Below the pieces are notes generated by a model that saw only the letters and a list, made by a program, of their open reading frames with translations, had not been told where the DNA came from and made no database searches. A stretch of 64,000 bases of DNA. Origin: Cellulomonas terrae (GTDB lineage: Bacteria > Actinomycetota > Actinomycetes > Actinomycetales > Cellulomonadaceae). The stretch covers positions 27,409 through 91,408 of the forward strand of contig NZ_BJWH01000020.1 in the NCBI RefSeq assembly GCF_007990265.1, given 5' to 3'. Shown piece after piece: positions 37,550 through 46,849 of the stretch (its first letter is position 1; each line of letters starts with the position of its first letter). The position numbers were made by a program, and so were the translations under genes.

Positions 37550-39451
37550 TCACCACGTCGTCGGGAAGAGCGTCCCGGTGGTGCCCGACGGCGCGACACC
37601 GAGCTCGCTGAGCGTGTAGCCGGCGACGTCGCTGAACACCGGCGCCGCGACCGTGCCGCCGTAGACCGACGTCTTCGGGTTGTGCAGGATCACCGCGACC
37701 GCGATGCGCGGGTCGTCGGCGGGCGCGACGCCGATGAACGACGCCGTGATGCCCTGCACCCCACCCACCCAGTTCTGCGCCGTCCCGGTCTTGCCGGCGA
37801 CCTGGTACCCGGGGATCGCCGCGTTCGAGCCGGTGCCGTCGTCGACCACGCTCTGCATCATCGTGAGCACGGTCTTGGCGGTCTCGGGCGACACCACCTG
37901 CGTCGACGCCGCCGCGGGCGCCGGCGTGTAGGTGCCGTCCGGGGACGTCCACCCCTTGACGATGTGCGGCTGCACGCGCACGCCGCCGTTGGCGATCGTC
38001 GCGAAGACCTGCGTGGCCTGCAGCGCCGTCACGGACACCGCCTGGCCGAACAGGACGGCGAACTTGTCCCGTCGCTGCCAGCTGTCCACCGGGTGCAGGA
38101 TGCCCTTGGACTCCCCCGACATCTCGATCCCCGTCAGCGAGCCGAAGCCGAACTTCGCCAGGTAGTCGTACCGCGTCTGGACGGGCAGCTGCTGGCCGAT
38201 CATCACGGTCCCCGTGTTCGAGGACTCCGCGAGCACCCCCGTCGTGGTGAGCCGCAGGAGGCCGTGCTCGTGGGAGTCCTTGAACGTCTCCTTCCCGTCG
38301 GGCGAGTACGTGTACGGCACCTCCCACTGCGTGTACGGGTCGGCGATCTTGTTGTCGAGGATGGCGGCCATCGTGATGACCTTGCCCGTCGACCCCGGCT
38401 CGAAGACGTCGGAGACGGCGCTGGACAGCGAGCCCGACGCCTCGCCGGGGTGGTTCGGGTCGACGGACCCCGAGTCGGCGAGCGCGTAGACCTCGCCGGT
38501 CTTCGTGTCCATGACGATGAGGGACCCGGACGACGAGCCGGTCGCGGCGACCTGCGCGTCGAGCGCGGACTGGGCCTTCCACTGGACGTCGGACAGCAGC
38601 GTGAGCTGGACGGTGTCGCCCTGCGTCGCCGGCGTGATCTCGGAGTAGCCCCCCGGGATCGCCTGGCCCTTGCGGCCGCGCTCGTAGATCTCCTGGCCGG
38701 GTGTACCGGTGAGCCGGTCGTCCAGCGACGCCTCGAGCCCGGCGAGCCCGACACCGCTGGAGTTCACGAAGCCGATGACGTTGCCCGCCAGGGTGCCGTT
38801 CGGGTAGACGCGCTCCGCGACGCGGTCGACGTTGACACCGCTCAGCCCGAGCTTGCGGATGTCGCGCGCCACCTGGGGCAGCACGTCCTTGCGGATGTAC
38901 ACGAACTTCCGGTCGCCCACGAGCGCGCCGCCGAGCTCGGCGGGGTTCATGTCGAGCAGGGGCGCGAGGATCGCGGCGACTCCCGCAGCACCGTCCGGGA
39001 CGGGAGGGTTCTGCGTGCCCTTGAACTTCGCGACCAGCACCTGGTTCACCGAGATCTCGTACCGCTCGACGGACGTCGCCAGCGGGACGCCCTTGGCGTC
39101 GGTGATCTCGCCGCGGCTGCCGAGCAGGTTGATCGGGCTCAGCCGGGAGTTGCGCGCCTCCTCGGCGATCGCGGCGCCGCGCAGTCCCTGGACGTACACC
39201 AGGCGCCCGCCGAACACGGCGAGCGCCACGATGACCAGAGCGGCGAGGAACGCCATCCGACCGCGCGACCCCGGCTGGACGGGACCTGCGGGTGGCGTCC
39301 CGTTGCGGGTGCGCGCAGGCGGCACGACGACCGTCCGCGGACCGGCCGTCGCGCGCTGCCGTGGGACCGTCGCCCCCGCCGCGCGGTTTCCCGGCGCCAG
39401 ACGACGGGTCTGCTCGGTGCGCACGCGTGGGCGCGCGACCGGTGTCGTCAT
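37550..39451 (-). CDS. ftsI: FtsI-type class B penicillin-binding protein
   Basis: A 633-residue septal transpeptidase. An Arg/Pro-rich cytoplasmic N-terminus is followed by one transmembrane helix (about 70-90), the PBP dimerisation domain and the transpeptidase domain. Catalytic motifs: SxxK in FEPGSTGKV (about 353), SxN in SSNTGT (about 411) and KTG in VAGKTGTAQ (about 554). No PASTA domains. ATGA overlap with ftsL. It works with FtsW. Confidence 0.95.
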   Translation of the reverse strand: MTTPVARPRVRTEQTRRLAPGNRAAGATVPRQRATAGPRTVVVPPARTRNGTPPAGPVQPGSRGRMAFLAALVIVALAVFGGRLVYVQGLRGAAIAEEARNSRLSPINLLGSRGEITDAKGVPLATSVERYEISVNQVLVAKFKGTQNPPVPDGAAGVAAILAPLLDMNPAELGGALVGDRKFVYIRKDVLPQVARDIRKLGLSGVNVDRVAERVYPNGTLAGNVIGFVNSSGVGLAGLEASLDDRLTGTPGQEIYERGRKGQAIPGGYSEITPATQGDTVQLTLLSDVQWKAQSALDAQVAATGSSSGSLIVMDTKTGEVYALADSGSVDPNHPGEASGSLSSAVSDVFEPGSTGKVITMAAILDNKIADPYTQWEVPYTYSPDGKETFKDSHEHGLLRLTTTGVLAESSNTGTVMIGQQLPVQTRYDYLAKFGFGSLTGIEMSGESKGILHPVDSWQRRDKFAVLFGQAVSVTALQATQVFATIANGGVRVQPHIVKGWTSPDGTYTPAPAAASTQVVSPETAKTVLTMMQSVVDDGTGSNAAIPGYQVAGKTGTAQNWVGGVQGITASFIGVAPADDPRIAVAVILHNPKTSVYGGTVAAPVFSDVAGYTLSELGVAPSGTTGTLFPTTW

Positions 39452-39873
39452 CCCCCGGCTCCTGCGGGCTCGGGGACGCCCTGCACGCTTCCGTCCGACA
39501 GCCGCAGCCACCCCGTGCCGTTCGTCGGGACCATGCCGAGCGCGGTCGCCGCCGCGGCGAGCTGGGTGGGAGAGGCCTTGGCGTCGAGCTGCGCCGTGAG
39601 GTCCTGCTGGTCCTGGTTCAGCCGACCCAGCTCGTTGGACAGGTCGTACCTGTCGTACGCGCTGGCTGCCATCGAGGTGTTGAGGAGCAGCGCCGACAGG
39701 AGCGCTCCGGCGAGGACGGCCATGCAGGCAAGGATGAACGGCACGCGCGTCCGTGCGTGCTCCGGCGCGCGGACGACACGCAACCGGGGTGCCGGCGCGG
39801 TGCTCCCCGTGGTCGGGCGCGGGCGGGACGGTGCCGGGTAGGCAGTTGCTCGGGCAGCGGTCTGGGCGCTCAT
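39448..39873 (-). CDS. ftsL: FtsL-like septum protein
   Basis: A 141-residue bitopic protein in the usual ftsL position between rsmH and ftsI. The N-terminus is Pro/Thr/Arg-rich and cytoplasmic, with one transmembrane helix (about 47-66, [20 protein letters not shown]) and a short external coiled coil ([18 protein letters not shown]). Primary sequence is weakly conserved in this family, so the name rests on topology and position. Overlaps both neighbours by 4 bp. Confidence 0.85.
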   Translation of the reverse strand: MSAQTAARATAYPAPSRPRPTTGSTAPAPRLRVVRAPEHARTRVPFILACMAVLAGALLSALLLNTSMAASAYDRYDLSNELGRLNQDQQDLTAQLDAKASPTQLAAAATALGMVPTNGTGWLRLSDGSVQGVPEPAGAGG

Positions 39874-40892
39874 GCTGCCCTCCTTCCGGTCTGGCGTGGC
39901 TTGAGGTGGTCGGGCGTGTGACGGACGCGCTCGGCGGCGCGGAGCCGGACCGACTGCGAACGGGGGTTGTGCGCGATCTCGGCCTCGTCGGCCTCCTCGG
40001 CACCGCGGGTCACGAGGCGCAGGAACGGGGCGTGGGTCTCGGGCACGACGGGCAGGTCGGGCGGGGCGCTCGACGTCGCTCCGACGGCGAGCGCCCGCTT
40101 GACCGCGCGGTCCTCGAGCGAGTGGTACGCCTCGACGACGATCCGGCCGCCCACGGCGAGCGCCTCGATCGACTGCGGGAGCGCACGCTCCAGCACCTCG
40201 ATCTCGCCGTTCACCTCGATCCGCAGTGCCTGGAACGTGCGCTTGGCCGGGTTGCCGCCGGTCTTGCGGGTCGCCGCGGGGATGTTGGCGCGCACGATGC
40301 TCACCAGCTCCCCCGTGCGCTCCAGCGGTCGCCGTGCGCGCTGCGCGACGATCGCCCGGGCGATGCGCGGCGCGAACCGCTCCTCGCCGTAGACCCGCAG
40401 GATCCGCGCGAGGTCGCGCTCGTCGTAGGTGTTGAGGACGTCCGCCGCGGTCTGCCCCGTCGTGGCGTCCATGCGCATGTCGAGCGGCGCGTCGGCCGAG
40501 TAGGAGAAGCCGCGCTCGCGCTCGTCGAGCTGCAGCGAGGAGACACCGAGGTCCATGAGCACGCCCTGCACCGCCGGGATGCCCAGCCGGTCGAGGACGT
40601 CGTTGATCTCGTCGTAGACGGCGTGCACACCGGTGAAGCGGTCACCGAACGGCGCCAGCCTGCGGCCCGCGAGGTCGAGCGCCTGCGTGTCCCGGTCCAG
40701 CCCGACGACGCGGACGTGCGGGAACGCCTGCAGCACGCCCTCGGTGTGGCCGCCCATGCCGAGCGTCGAGTCCACCATCACGGGGTTCTCGACGTCGAAC
40801 GCGGGGGCCAGCAGGTCGAGGCAGCGCTGCAGCAGCACCGGGGTGTGCCGGGAGGCGGCTTCCGACGAGTGGTCGGTCGTGTCGTCATTCAT
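39870..40892 (-). CDS. rsmH: 16S rRNA (cytosine1402-N4)-methyltransferase
   Basis: A 340-residue SAM-dependent methyltransferase (MraW). [29 protein letters not shown] (SAM site, about 41-54), [40 protein letters not shown] and the C-terminal [13 protein letters not shown] and [14 protein letters not shown] are all family signatures. The ATG at 40892 follows GGGGAG at 5 bases. Confidence 0.96.
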   Translation of the reverse strand: MNDDTTDHSSEAASRHTPVLLQRCLDLLAPAFDVENPVMVDSTLGMGGHTEGVLQAFPHVRVVGLDRDTQALDLAGRRLAPFGDRFTGVHAVYDEINDVLDRLGIPAVQGVLMDLGVSSLQLDERERGFSYSADAPLDMRMDATTGQTAADVLNTYDERDLARILRVYGEERFAPRIARAIVAQRARRPLERTGELVSIVRANIPAATRKTGGNPAKRTFQALRIEVNGEIEVLERALPQSIEALAVGGRIVVEAYHSLEDRAVKRALAVGATSSAPPDLPVVPETHAPFLRLVTRGAEEADEAEIAHNPRSQSVRLRAAERVRHTPDHLKPRQTGRRAA

Positions 40893-40972
40893 CGCTGCTC
40901 CCCTCCCCAGGTGGCACGGATGCATGTGGTCAGGCGGCCCCTCCGCCGTCCGACCAGATCCCCCACCGACCC

Positions 40973-40997
40973 TCTGACGCCGGGGAAGTGCGTCAGA
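40973..40997 (-). repeat. Hairpin between mraZ and rsmH
   Basis: TCTGACGC (40973-40980) and GCGTCAGA (40990-40997) with a 9-base loop, in the 154-base gap after the mraZ stop. There is no T-run. It could attenuate or process the mraZ-rsmH transcript; the rest of the gap shows nothing else. Confidence 0.5.
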
Positions 40998-41046
40998 GAT
41001 TCGGGAGGAGGTCTGGCCGGGCGGTGCTGCGTCCGGGGCCTGATCT

Positions 41047-41523
41047 CTAGAACGGACCGTTCGGGAAGACCTCCTCCGCGGTGTCGGCGTACCCGGCCTC
41101 CTGCTCGGCCAGGTACGTCTCCCACGCGGTGAGGTCCCAGATCTCGACCCGGGTACCGGTGCCGATGACGGCGACGTCGCGCTCCAGCCCCGCGTACTTG
41201 CGGAGCATCGGCGGGATGGAGATGCGTCCCTGCTTGTCGGGCAGCTCGTCGCTGGCACCGGACAGGAAGACGCGCAGGTAGTCGCGAGCCTGACGGCTGG
41301 TCACGGGGGCCTGCCGGAGCTGGTCGTGCATGCGCTGGAACTCCTGCATCGGGAGCAGGAAGAGGCAGCGCTCCTGGCCGCGGGTCATGACCAGACCCGG
41401 GGCGAGCTGACCGCGGAACTTGGCCGGGAGGATGAGCCGGCCCTTCTCGTCGAGACGCGGGGTGTACGTGCCCAGAAAGGGCGCGAAGGAGCCGAAGACG
41501 CCGGCGGACGACTCATGCGTCAC
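41047..41523 (-). CDS. mraZ: MraZ transcriptional regulator
   Basis: A 158-residue AbrB-like double SpoVT domain protein that binds direct repeats before its own gene and controls the division cluster. [22 protein letters not shown] is the first domain (positions about 16-37), [10 protein letters not shown] follows, and [34 protein letters not shown] is the second. The GTG at 41523 is the only in-frame start and has GGGAGG at 4 bases. The sequence before FLGTYT is about 10 residues longer than in many homologues. Confidence 0.95.
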   Translation of the reverse strand: MTHESSAGVFGSFAPFLGTYTPRLDEKGRLILPAKFRGQLAPGLVMTRGQERCLFLLPMQEFQRMHDQLRQAPVTSRQARDYLRVFLSGASDELPDKQGRISIPPMLRKYAGLERDVAVIGTGTRVEIWDLTAWETYLAEQEAGYADTAEEVFPNGPF

Positions 41524-41575
41524 CCCGCCTCCCTCCGGTCCTCGCTGCTGCTGCTGGTGTGGGTTTTCCCCTCCT

Positions 41576-41631
41576 CACCACGTGCCTCCACGCTACTCCA
41601 CTTCACTCCACCAGCAACCGGAGATTCCCAC
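41576..41631 (-). promoter_or_regulatory. MraZ operator: 10-bp-spaced direct repeats
   Basis: On the minus strand GTGGAG occurs at 41606-41611, 41596-41601 and 41586-41591, with GTGGTG at 41576-41581, each exactly 10 bases apart. A fifth, GTGGGA, sits at 41626-41631, two periods further. Such a helical-phased array 53-108 bases before mraZ fits the known binding of MraZ rings to tandem repeats. The remaining 41632-41893 region is the divergent upstream part of moxR; I see no other clear element except the Shine-Dalgarno of moxR. Confidence 0.75.
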
Positions 41632-41893
41632 TATTCACCCGATCGTAGGGATATAACTGCAGGTCACAGCGGTGGTGCAGAGTGGAGGGAGATTCGGTGC
41701 GCACGGCGTACCGGGGCGTGTCGACGCGCAGTTCAGAGGCCAGATCCGGGAGGGATCGGACGAATCCCCCTGGCCCGTCGACCGGGTGCGCGCTGCGCCG
41801 CGCGGGTGGTGGAGGGAAGTGGGGGGCCGGTGGGCGATGAACTCCTGCCGCCCGACCTTTACGATCGGACCCAGATCCGCCAAAGGAGGCGTC

Positions 41894-42895
41894 ATGCTGC
41901 AGGCCGTCCCGTCCACGAGTGAGCTCGAGGACGTCGTCGACACCACCCGTCGGATGCGCGCCGCCGTGGAAGGGGTCGTGACCGGTCGTCCCGAGCTCGT
42001 CCGCGTGACCGTGGCCGTGCTCCTCGCGGAGGGGCACCTCCTCCTCGAGGACGTGCCGGGGGTCGGCAAGACGACGCTCGCCAAGGCGCTGGCCAAGACG
42101 ATCGACTGCACGGTCGGACGGATCCAGTTCACGCCCGACCTGCTGCCGTCGGACCTCACCGGGGTCAACATCTTCCGGTCGCAGACGCACGAGTTCGAGT
42201 TCCGTCCCGGCCCCGTCTTCGCGCACGTCGTCATCGGCGACGAGATCAACCGCGCCTCCCCCAAGACGCAGTCGGCGCTGCTGGAGTGCATGCAGGAGGC
42301 GCAGGCCACCGTCGACGGCCGCACCTACCCGCTGCCTCGGCCCTTCCTCGTCGTCGCCACCCAGAACCCGGTCGAGATGGAGGGCACCTACCCTCTGCCC
42401 GAGGCGCAGCGCGACCGGTTCATGGCCCGGCTGACGGTCGGCTATCCGAGCATCGAGTCCGAGCTGGACATGCTCGACCTGCAGGAGACCTCCGACCCCC
42501 TCGACACCCTGCGGCCCGTCACCGACGCCGCACAGGTGAAGGCCCTCATCGAGACCGCCCGCCGGCTCTTCGCGGCACCGGGCATCAAGCGGTACGTCGT
42601 CGACCTCGTGACCGCGACCCGCGAGGACCCGGGCCTGCGTCTCGGTGCGTCGCCGCGAGCGGCCATCCAGCTCCTGCGCGCGGCCAAGGCGCTGGCCGCC
42701 ATGGACGGGCGCGACCACGTGCTGCCCGACGACGTCCAGCAGCTCGGCGTGCCCGTGCTCGCGCACCGCCTCCTGCCCAGCACCGAGTCCCGCCTGTCCG
42801 GGCGCAGCACGTCCGACATCGTCACCGACATCCTCGACCGGGTCCCGCTCCCGTCCGCGGCGGCCACCGCGCGCTCGCGTCGCGCGATCGGCTGA
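41894..42895 (+). CDS. MoxR-family AAA ATPase
   Basis: A 333-residue AAA+ ATPase. Walker A is in LLEDVPGVGKTTLAKAL (about 50-66), Walker B in HVVIGDEINRASPKTQSALLE (about 112-132), sensor 1 in ATQNPVEMEGTYPLPEAQ and the MoxR lid DRF. MoxR ATPases act as chaperones or activators for partner proteins with von Willebrand-like domains. The ATG has an ideal AAAGGAGG 4 bases upstream. First gene of a moxR-DUF58-transglutaminase operon. Confidence 0.94.
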   Translation: MLQAVPSTSELEDVVDTTRRMRAAVEGVVTGRPELVRVTVAVLLAEGHLLLEDVPGVGKTTLAKALAKTIDCTVGRIQFTPDLLPSDLTGVNIFRSQTHEFEFRPGPVFAHVVIGDEINRASPKTQSALLECMQEAQATVDGRTYPLPRPFLVVATQNPVEMEGTYPLPEAQRDRFMARLTVGYPSIESELDMLDLQETSDPLDTLRPVTDAAQVKALIETARRLFAAPGIKRYVVDLVTATREDPGLRLGASPRAAIQLLRAAKALAAMDGRDHVLPDDVQQLGVPVLAHRLLPSTESRLSGRSTSDIVTDILDRVPLPSAAATARSRRAIG

Positions 42896-44145
42896 TGCGC
42901 CTTCGTCCGACACCCCGCGGGATCGCCCTCGGTGTCGCGGGCATCGTGGCGCTGCAGCTCGGCGTCGTCCTCGGGGCGGTCGACCTGGTCCGCATCGGCA
43001 CGCTCGCGCTGCTGCTGGTCGTGGGCGCAGCCGTCGCCGTCGGCGTGCTCGACCCGGGGCGGGGCAAGCACCGGCTCAGCGTGCTGCGGCACGCCGTCCC
43101 GAACCCCGTGCACGCGGGTGACGAGGCGCTGATCGAGGTCGTGATCACGGCGACCGACCCCGCCGCCCGCGTCCGGCTCGCCGGGCTCAAGTTCGCCGAG
43201 CAGGCGGCCACCGAGCTCTCCGGCGGCCGACCTCTGCGTGCGCGGGTGACCCGTGCCCCGCGCCGGGTCACCGTCACGTACTCGGTGCAGGCCGCCCGCC
43301 GCGGCCGGTGGCCGCTCGGTCCGCTCGTCGTGACCCGCGGCGACCCGTTCGGCGTGGTGCGCACCTCCGCCACGCTGGGCGAGCAGGCCGAGGTCTCGGT
43401 GTGGCCGGCCGTCGTCCCGCTGCCCACCCCGAGCGACGTGCTGGTCGGCGAGCCCGACCGCGTCGCCCTGGGCGCGCGGAGCCCGTCGACCGACGACGCG
43501 TCCCTGCGCGACTACCGCGAGGGCGACGACCTGCGGCGCGTGCACTGGAGCAGCAGCGCCCGCAAGGGTGCCCTCATGGTCCGGTCCGACGAGCGCGCCG
43601 GGATGCGCCCCGTCTCGGTGCTCCTGGACCTGCCCGCCCGCGCGGCGAGCCTGGAGTGGTCGATCTCCTTGGCCGCGTCCATGTCGCTGGCCATGCTCGA
43701 CGGCGGGCACCCCGTGCGCCTGGTCAGCGGCGGGCGCGACACCACAGTGGCCGCGTCCGGCTTCACCTTCGTCCACGACCGCTCCGGCCCCGGCGCCCGC
43801 AGCGCCCTGCTCGACCGCACCATCGACCTGGAGGCTCCCCGCTCGGCCGTCCAGGGTGAGGCCGCGCTGGTCTCCGCGGCGCACCTCCTGCACACCACCG
43901 AGGCGGGCGGCGAGATCGTGCTCGCGGTGCTGGGCCCGCTCGGCGCGTCCGCACGTGCCGCGCTCGCCCACGTGGCCGACAACGCCCTCGCCTGGGCCGT
44001 CGTCCGGGCCGACACCCCGGCGCAGGAGGCGGAGGCGGAGCACACCGTCAAGGCGCTGCGCCGTGCCGGCTGGCGGGCGTGCCGGGTGACGCCCGGCGAA
44101 CCGGTCGTCGACTGCTGGCTGCGCCTCCTGGGGTCCGCCCAGTGA
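42895..44145 (+). CDS. DUF58 protein
   Basis: A 416-residue protein with two N-terminal membrane helices (about 10-50) and a DUF58 domain with the conserved DDASLRDYREGDDLRRVHWSSSARKGALMVR (about 200-230), followed by a VWA-like region (RPVSVLLDLPA...). DUF58 proteins pair with MoxR ATPases. The ATG overlaps the moxR stop by 1 base (TGATG), so the two are coupled. Function in detail unknown. Confidence 0.9.
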   Translation: MRLRPTPRGIALGVAGIVALQLGVVLGAVDLVRIGTLALLLVVGAAVAVGVLDPGRGKHRLSVLRHAVPNPVHAGDEALIEVVITATDPAARVRLAGLKFAEQAATELSGGRPLRARVTRAPRRVTVTYSVQAARRGRWPLGPLVVTRGDPFGVVRTSATLGEQAEVSVWPAVVPLPTPSDVLVGEPDRVALGARSPSTDDASLRDYREGDDLRRVHWSSSARKGALMVRSDERAGMRPVSVLLDLPARAASLEWSISLAASMSLAMLDGGHPVRLVSGGRDTTVAASGFTFVHDRSGPGARSALLDRTIDLEAPRSAVQGEAALVSAAHLLHTTEAGGEIVLAVLGPLGASARAALAHVADNALAWAVVRADTPAQEAEAEHTVKALRRAGWRACRVTPGEPVVDCWLRLLGSAQ

Positions 44146-46427
44146 CCGGCCGCGCGCAACGCATCCCCCGCGGCCCGCGGTCCGCGCTGGGCTCGGCCCT
44201 GTGCGCCGCCGCGACCTGCGCGAGCCTGTTCGCGCTCACCGGCCTGATCGTGCGCGGCAGCTGGCTCGTCGCCACCTGGCTCATCGTCCTCGTCGTCGCC
44301 GCGGTCGTGATCGGCGTCCGCGCCGTGACCCGCTCCTGGTGGGCCCCCACGCTCGCCGGCACGATCGTCTCGGTCGGCATCGTCCTCGTCCGGTACGGAG
44401 CGCCCCCCGGTCGCCTCCAGGTGCTGCCCGACGCGGACTCGCTGGACCGGACCCTGGCCACCGCGCGCGAGGGTGTCGCGGTCATCAACGCGTCCCTCGT
44501 GCCGATGGTCGGCGTGCGGCCCACCGAGCTCCTCGTCGTCGTCGGCGCCGTCGCCGTCTTCCTGCTCGCCGACCTCCTCGCGATCGGGCTCGGCGTGCCC
44601 GCGCTGTCCGGGCTCGCGTACGCCGCTCTCTGGACGCCCGCGATCGTCCTCGGCTTCCCCGCCAGCGGTTGGTCCATCGCCTGGACCAGCCTGTTCTACC
44701 TGCTCCTGCTCGCCCTCAGCGCCGCTCCCGCCTCCGCGCACAGCGACCAGGGGCGGCGGGCCGGCGTCGCGGTCCTGTCCGCGGTGTCGCTGATCGTGGC
44801 CACGCTCATCGCCGGTCCCGCGGTCGCCGCGTTCCCGGGCTGGGCGACCATGAGCATGCCCAGCTTCGGCACCGGCCCCGTGGGACCCATGTCCCTGAGC
44901 GACAACCTCGACCTGCGCGAGAGCCTGGGCACGCGGTCGGGCCAGATCGTGCTGCGGTACTCCGTCACGCCCGTGGAGGCCGAGCCGGCAGCGGACCCCA
45001 CCCCCTCGCCCAGCGCATCGAGCCCCGCGGTGGTCTCGGCCAACGAGGTCGGGCCGCTGCGTGCCTTCACGCTCACCACGTTCGACGGCAACACGTGGGA
45101 CCGTGCCGACTCGCTCGAGCTGACCACCTGGGACCCCGGGACCCTGCTGGCGTCGGACCCCGAGATCCGCGGGTCGACACCCGACGCGCGCCGCGGCTCG
45201 CTCGCGAACGTCCAGGTCGAGGTCGCCAACCTGCGCGAACGCCGCCTGCCCGTGAGCACCTTCCCCCGCACCGTCGACGTCAGCGGCGGGTGGGAGTACG
45301 ACGCCGCCCGCGACGAGGTCGTCGGCCGGCGCGGCACGTTCGACGGCATGACGTACGGGATGCAGGTGGAGATCCCCTCGCTCACCAAGGAGGACCTCGC
45401 CGGTGCCGAGGTCGGAGACCCCGGCGACGACGGCGCCTCCCTCGCGGTGCCCGAGACGACGCACTCGCAGGACGTCGCCGACCTGGCACGCGAGCTCACC
45501 GCCGACGCCTCGAGCCCGTACGAGCAGGCCATGGCGCTCCAGACGTACTTCCGCGCGACGTCGAACTTCACCTACGACACGCGCGTCGCGCCGTCGCGGT
45601 CCGACGACGCCGTGTGGGACTTCGTGCAGTCGACCCGCGGGTACTGCGTGCAGTTCGCCACCTCGATGGCGATCATGGCCCGCACCCTCGACATCCCCGC
45701 GCGCGTCGCGGTCGGGTTCCTGCCCGGCGAGTCCGACCGCAACGGCAGCTACGTGGTCTCCGGCCAGCGGTCGCACGCGTGGCCGGAGCTGTACTTCGAG
45801 GACTACGGCTGGGTCCGGTTCGAACCGACCCCCGCCGTGCAGACGAGCGCACCGCCGCGCTGGGCAGACCCGTTCACGGGGGTGTCCGCGCCCGACAGCC
45901 AGCCCGACGAGGCCATCCCCGCGCCTGCGTCCAGCGCCACGTCGTCGAGCGCTCCGGGTGGACAGTCGTCGTCGACCGGCACGCAGGACGAGGAGCAGGC
46001 GTGGCTGCCGGTCGCGATCACCGTCGCGATCGTGCTGGCGGTCGCCTCGCTCGGCCTGGCGCTCGTCCGGCGCCGCAGCCTGCTGCGCGCCGACCTGACC
46101 CCCGAGCGTGCGTGGCTGCGCGCCCGACGCCGGCTCGGTGCCCGAGGTGTCACCTGGACCGACGCCGACTCACCGCGGACCGTCGTCGCGTCGGTGCACG
46201 AGCAGCTGCGGCAGGCGGCAGGCGCCCCGCTGACCGGGACCTCCGCCGAGGCGCTGGAGTCGCTGGCCAGGACCGTGGAGCGCGAGCGCTACGCGCGGGT
46301 CCAGCCCGAGGTCGACCCCGCCGTTCTGGCCGGGTGGGTCGACGAGATGATGAGGGGAGTCGAGAGCCTGCTCAGCGACCGCTCTCGCCGCGGCGCCGTT
46401 CCCAGCGCTCCTCGAGACGAGACATGA
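44142..46427 (+). CDS. Membrane transglutaminase-like protein (DUF3488/TgpA type)
   Basis: A 761-residue protein with a cluster of hydrophobic segments in the N-terminal 230 residues (DUF3488-like), an extracytoplasmic transglutaminase-like domain and a C-terminal membrane helix (about 622-642) with a cytoplasmic tail (DUF4129-like). Catalytic Cys is about residue 502 in TRGYCVQFATSMAIMAR, His about 545 in QRSHAWPELYFEDYGW. The substrate is unknown; TgpA-like proteins are linked to envelope function. GTG start coupled to DUF58 by GTGA. The 3' end overlaps the convergent DUF3040 gene by 56 bp. Confidence 0.9.
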   Translation: MTGRAQRIPRGPRSALGSALCAAATCASLFALTGLIVRGSWLVATWLIVLVVAAVVIGVRAVTRSWWAPTLAGTIVSVGIVLVRYGAPPGRLQVLPDADSLDRTLATAREGVAVINASLVPMVGVRPTELLVVVGAVAVFLLADLLAIGLGVPALSGLAYAALWTPAIVLGFPASGWSIAWTSLFYLLLLALSAAPASAHSDQGRRAGVAVLSAVSLIVATLIAGPAVAAFPGWATMSMPSFGTGPVGPMSLSDNLDLRESLGTRSGQIVLRYSVTPVEAEPAADPTPSPSASSPAVVSANEVGPLRAFTLTTFDGNTWDRADSLELTTWDPGTLLASDPEIRGSTPDARRGSLANVQVEVANLRERRLPVSTFPRTVDVSGGWEYDAARDEVVGRRGTFDGMTYGMQVEIPSLTKEDLAGAEVGDPGDDGASLAVPETTHSQDVADLARELTADASSPYEQAMALQTYFRATSNFTYDTRVAPSRSDDAVWDFVQSTRGYCVQFATSMAIMARTLDIPARVAVGFLPGESDRNGSYVVSGQRSHAWPELYFEDYGWVRFEPTPAVQTSAPPRWADPFTGVSAPDSQPDEAIPAPASSATSSSAPGGQSSSTGTQDEEQAWLPVAITVAIVLAVASLGLALVRRRSLLRADLTPERAWLRARRRLGARGVTWTDADSPRTVVASVHEQLRQAAGAPLTGTSAEALESLARTVERERYARVQPEVDPAVLAGWVDEMMRGVESLLSDRSRRGAVPSAPRDET

Positions 46428-46809
46428 AGCTCGACTTCTGACGGGCCGACGGCGTCGTCGGCTTCACCTGTCCGTCGCTCTGCACGACGCCGCGCGGCCC
46501 GGAGCGGTGCCCGGACGAGCGGTGCGGTGCGGCGAACGCGAAGGCCACGGCCGCGAACATCACGACGAAGCCGATGACACCGAGCCACGGCAGGCTGTTC
46601 GCGGCACCGAGCACGAGAAGGAGCAGGCTGTTCGCGGCACCGAGCACGAGAAGGAGCAGGCCGAGGGACGCACCGACTCCCGCGATGACGTACCGGCCGA
46701 ACGGGCGGTGCCCGCGCTGGGTCAGCGTGTTCGCGAGCCGAGGATCGTCAGAGGTCAACTGCCGTTCCATCTGCTCGAGCACGCGCTGCTCGTACTCGGA
46801 GAGAGGCAT
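46372..46809 (-). CDS. DUF3040 membrane protein with duplicated segment
   Basis: A 145-residue actinobacterial DUF3040 protein. The N-terminal MPLSEYEQRVLEQMERQLTSDDPRLA is the family signature, followed by hydrophobic segments and a basic C-terminus. Residues about 52-73 read LLLLVLGAANS twice in a row because of a perfect 33-base duplication in the gene, which lengthens the membrane region by 11 residues. The reading frame survives. Its 3' end overlaps the transglutaminase gene. Function unknown. Confidence 0.88.
   Translation of the reverse strand: MPLSEYEQRVLEQMERQLTSDDPRLANTLTQRGHRPFGRYVIAGVGASLGLLLLVLGAANSLLLLVLGAANSLPWLGVIGFVVMFAAVAFAFAAPHRSSGHRSGPRGVVQSDGQVKPTTPSARQKSSFMSRLEERWERRRGESGR
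46591..46656. repeat. Perfect 33-bp tandem duplication
   Basis: 46591-46623 and 46624-46656 are identical over all 33 bases (each begins CAGGCTGTTCGCGGCACC), inside the DUF3040 coding region. Being in frame (11 codons) and without a single difference, it looks like a recent slippage event. Confidence 0.95.
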
Positions 46810-46849
46810 CCTGACCCCCGTTGTCAGCTATGTGGACCTGTCTTCCGGC

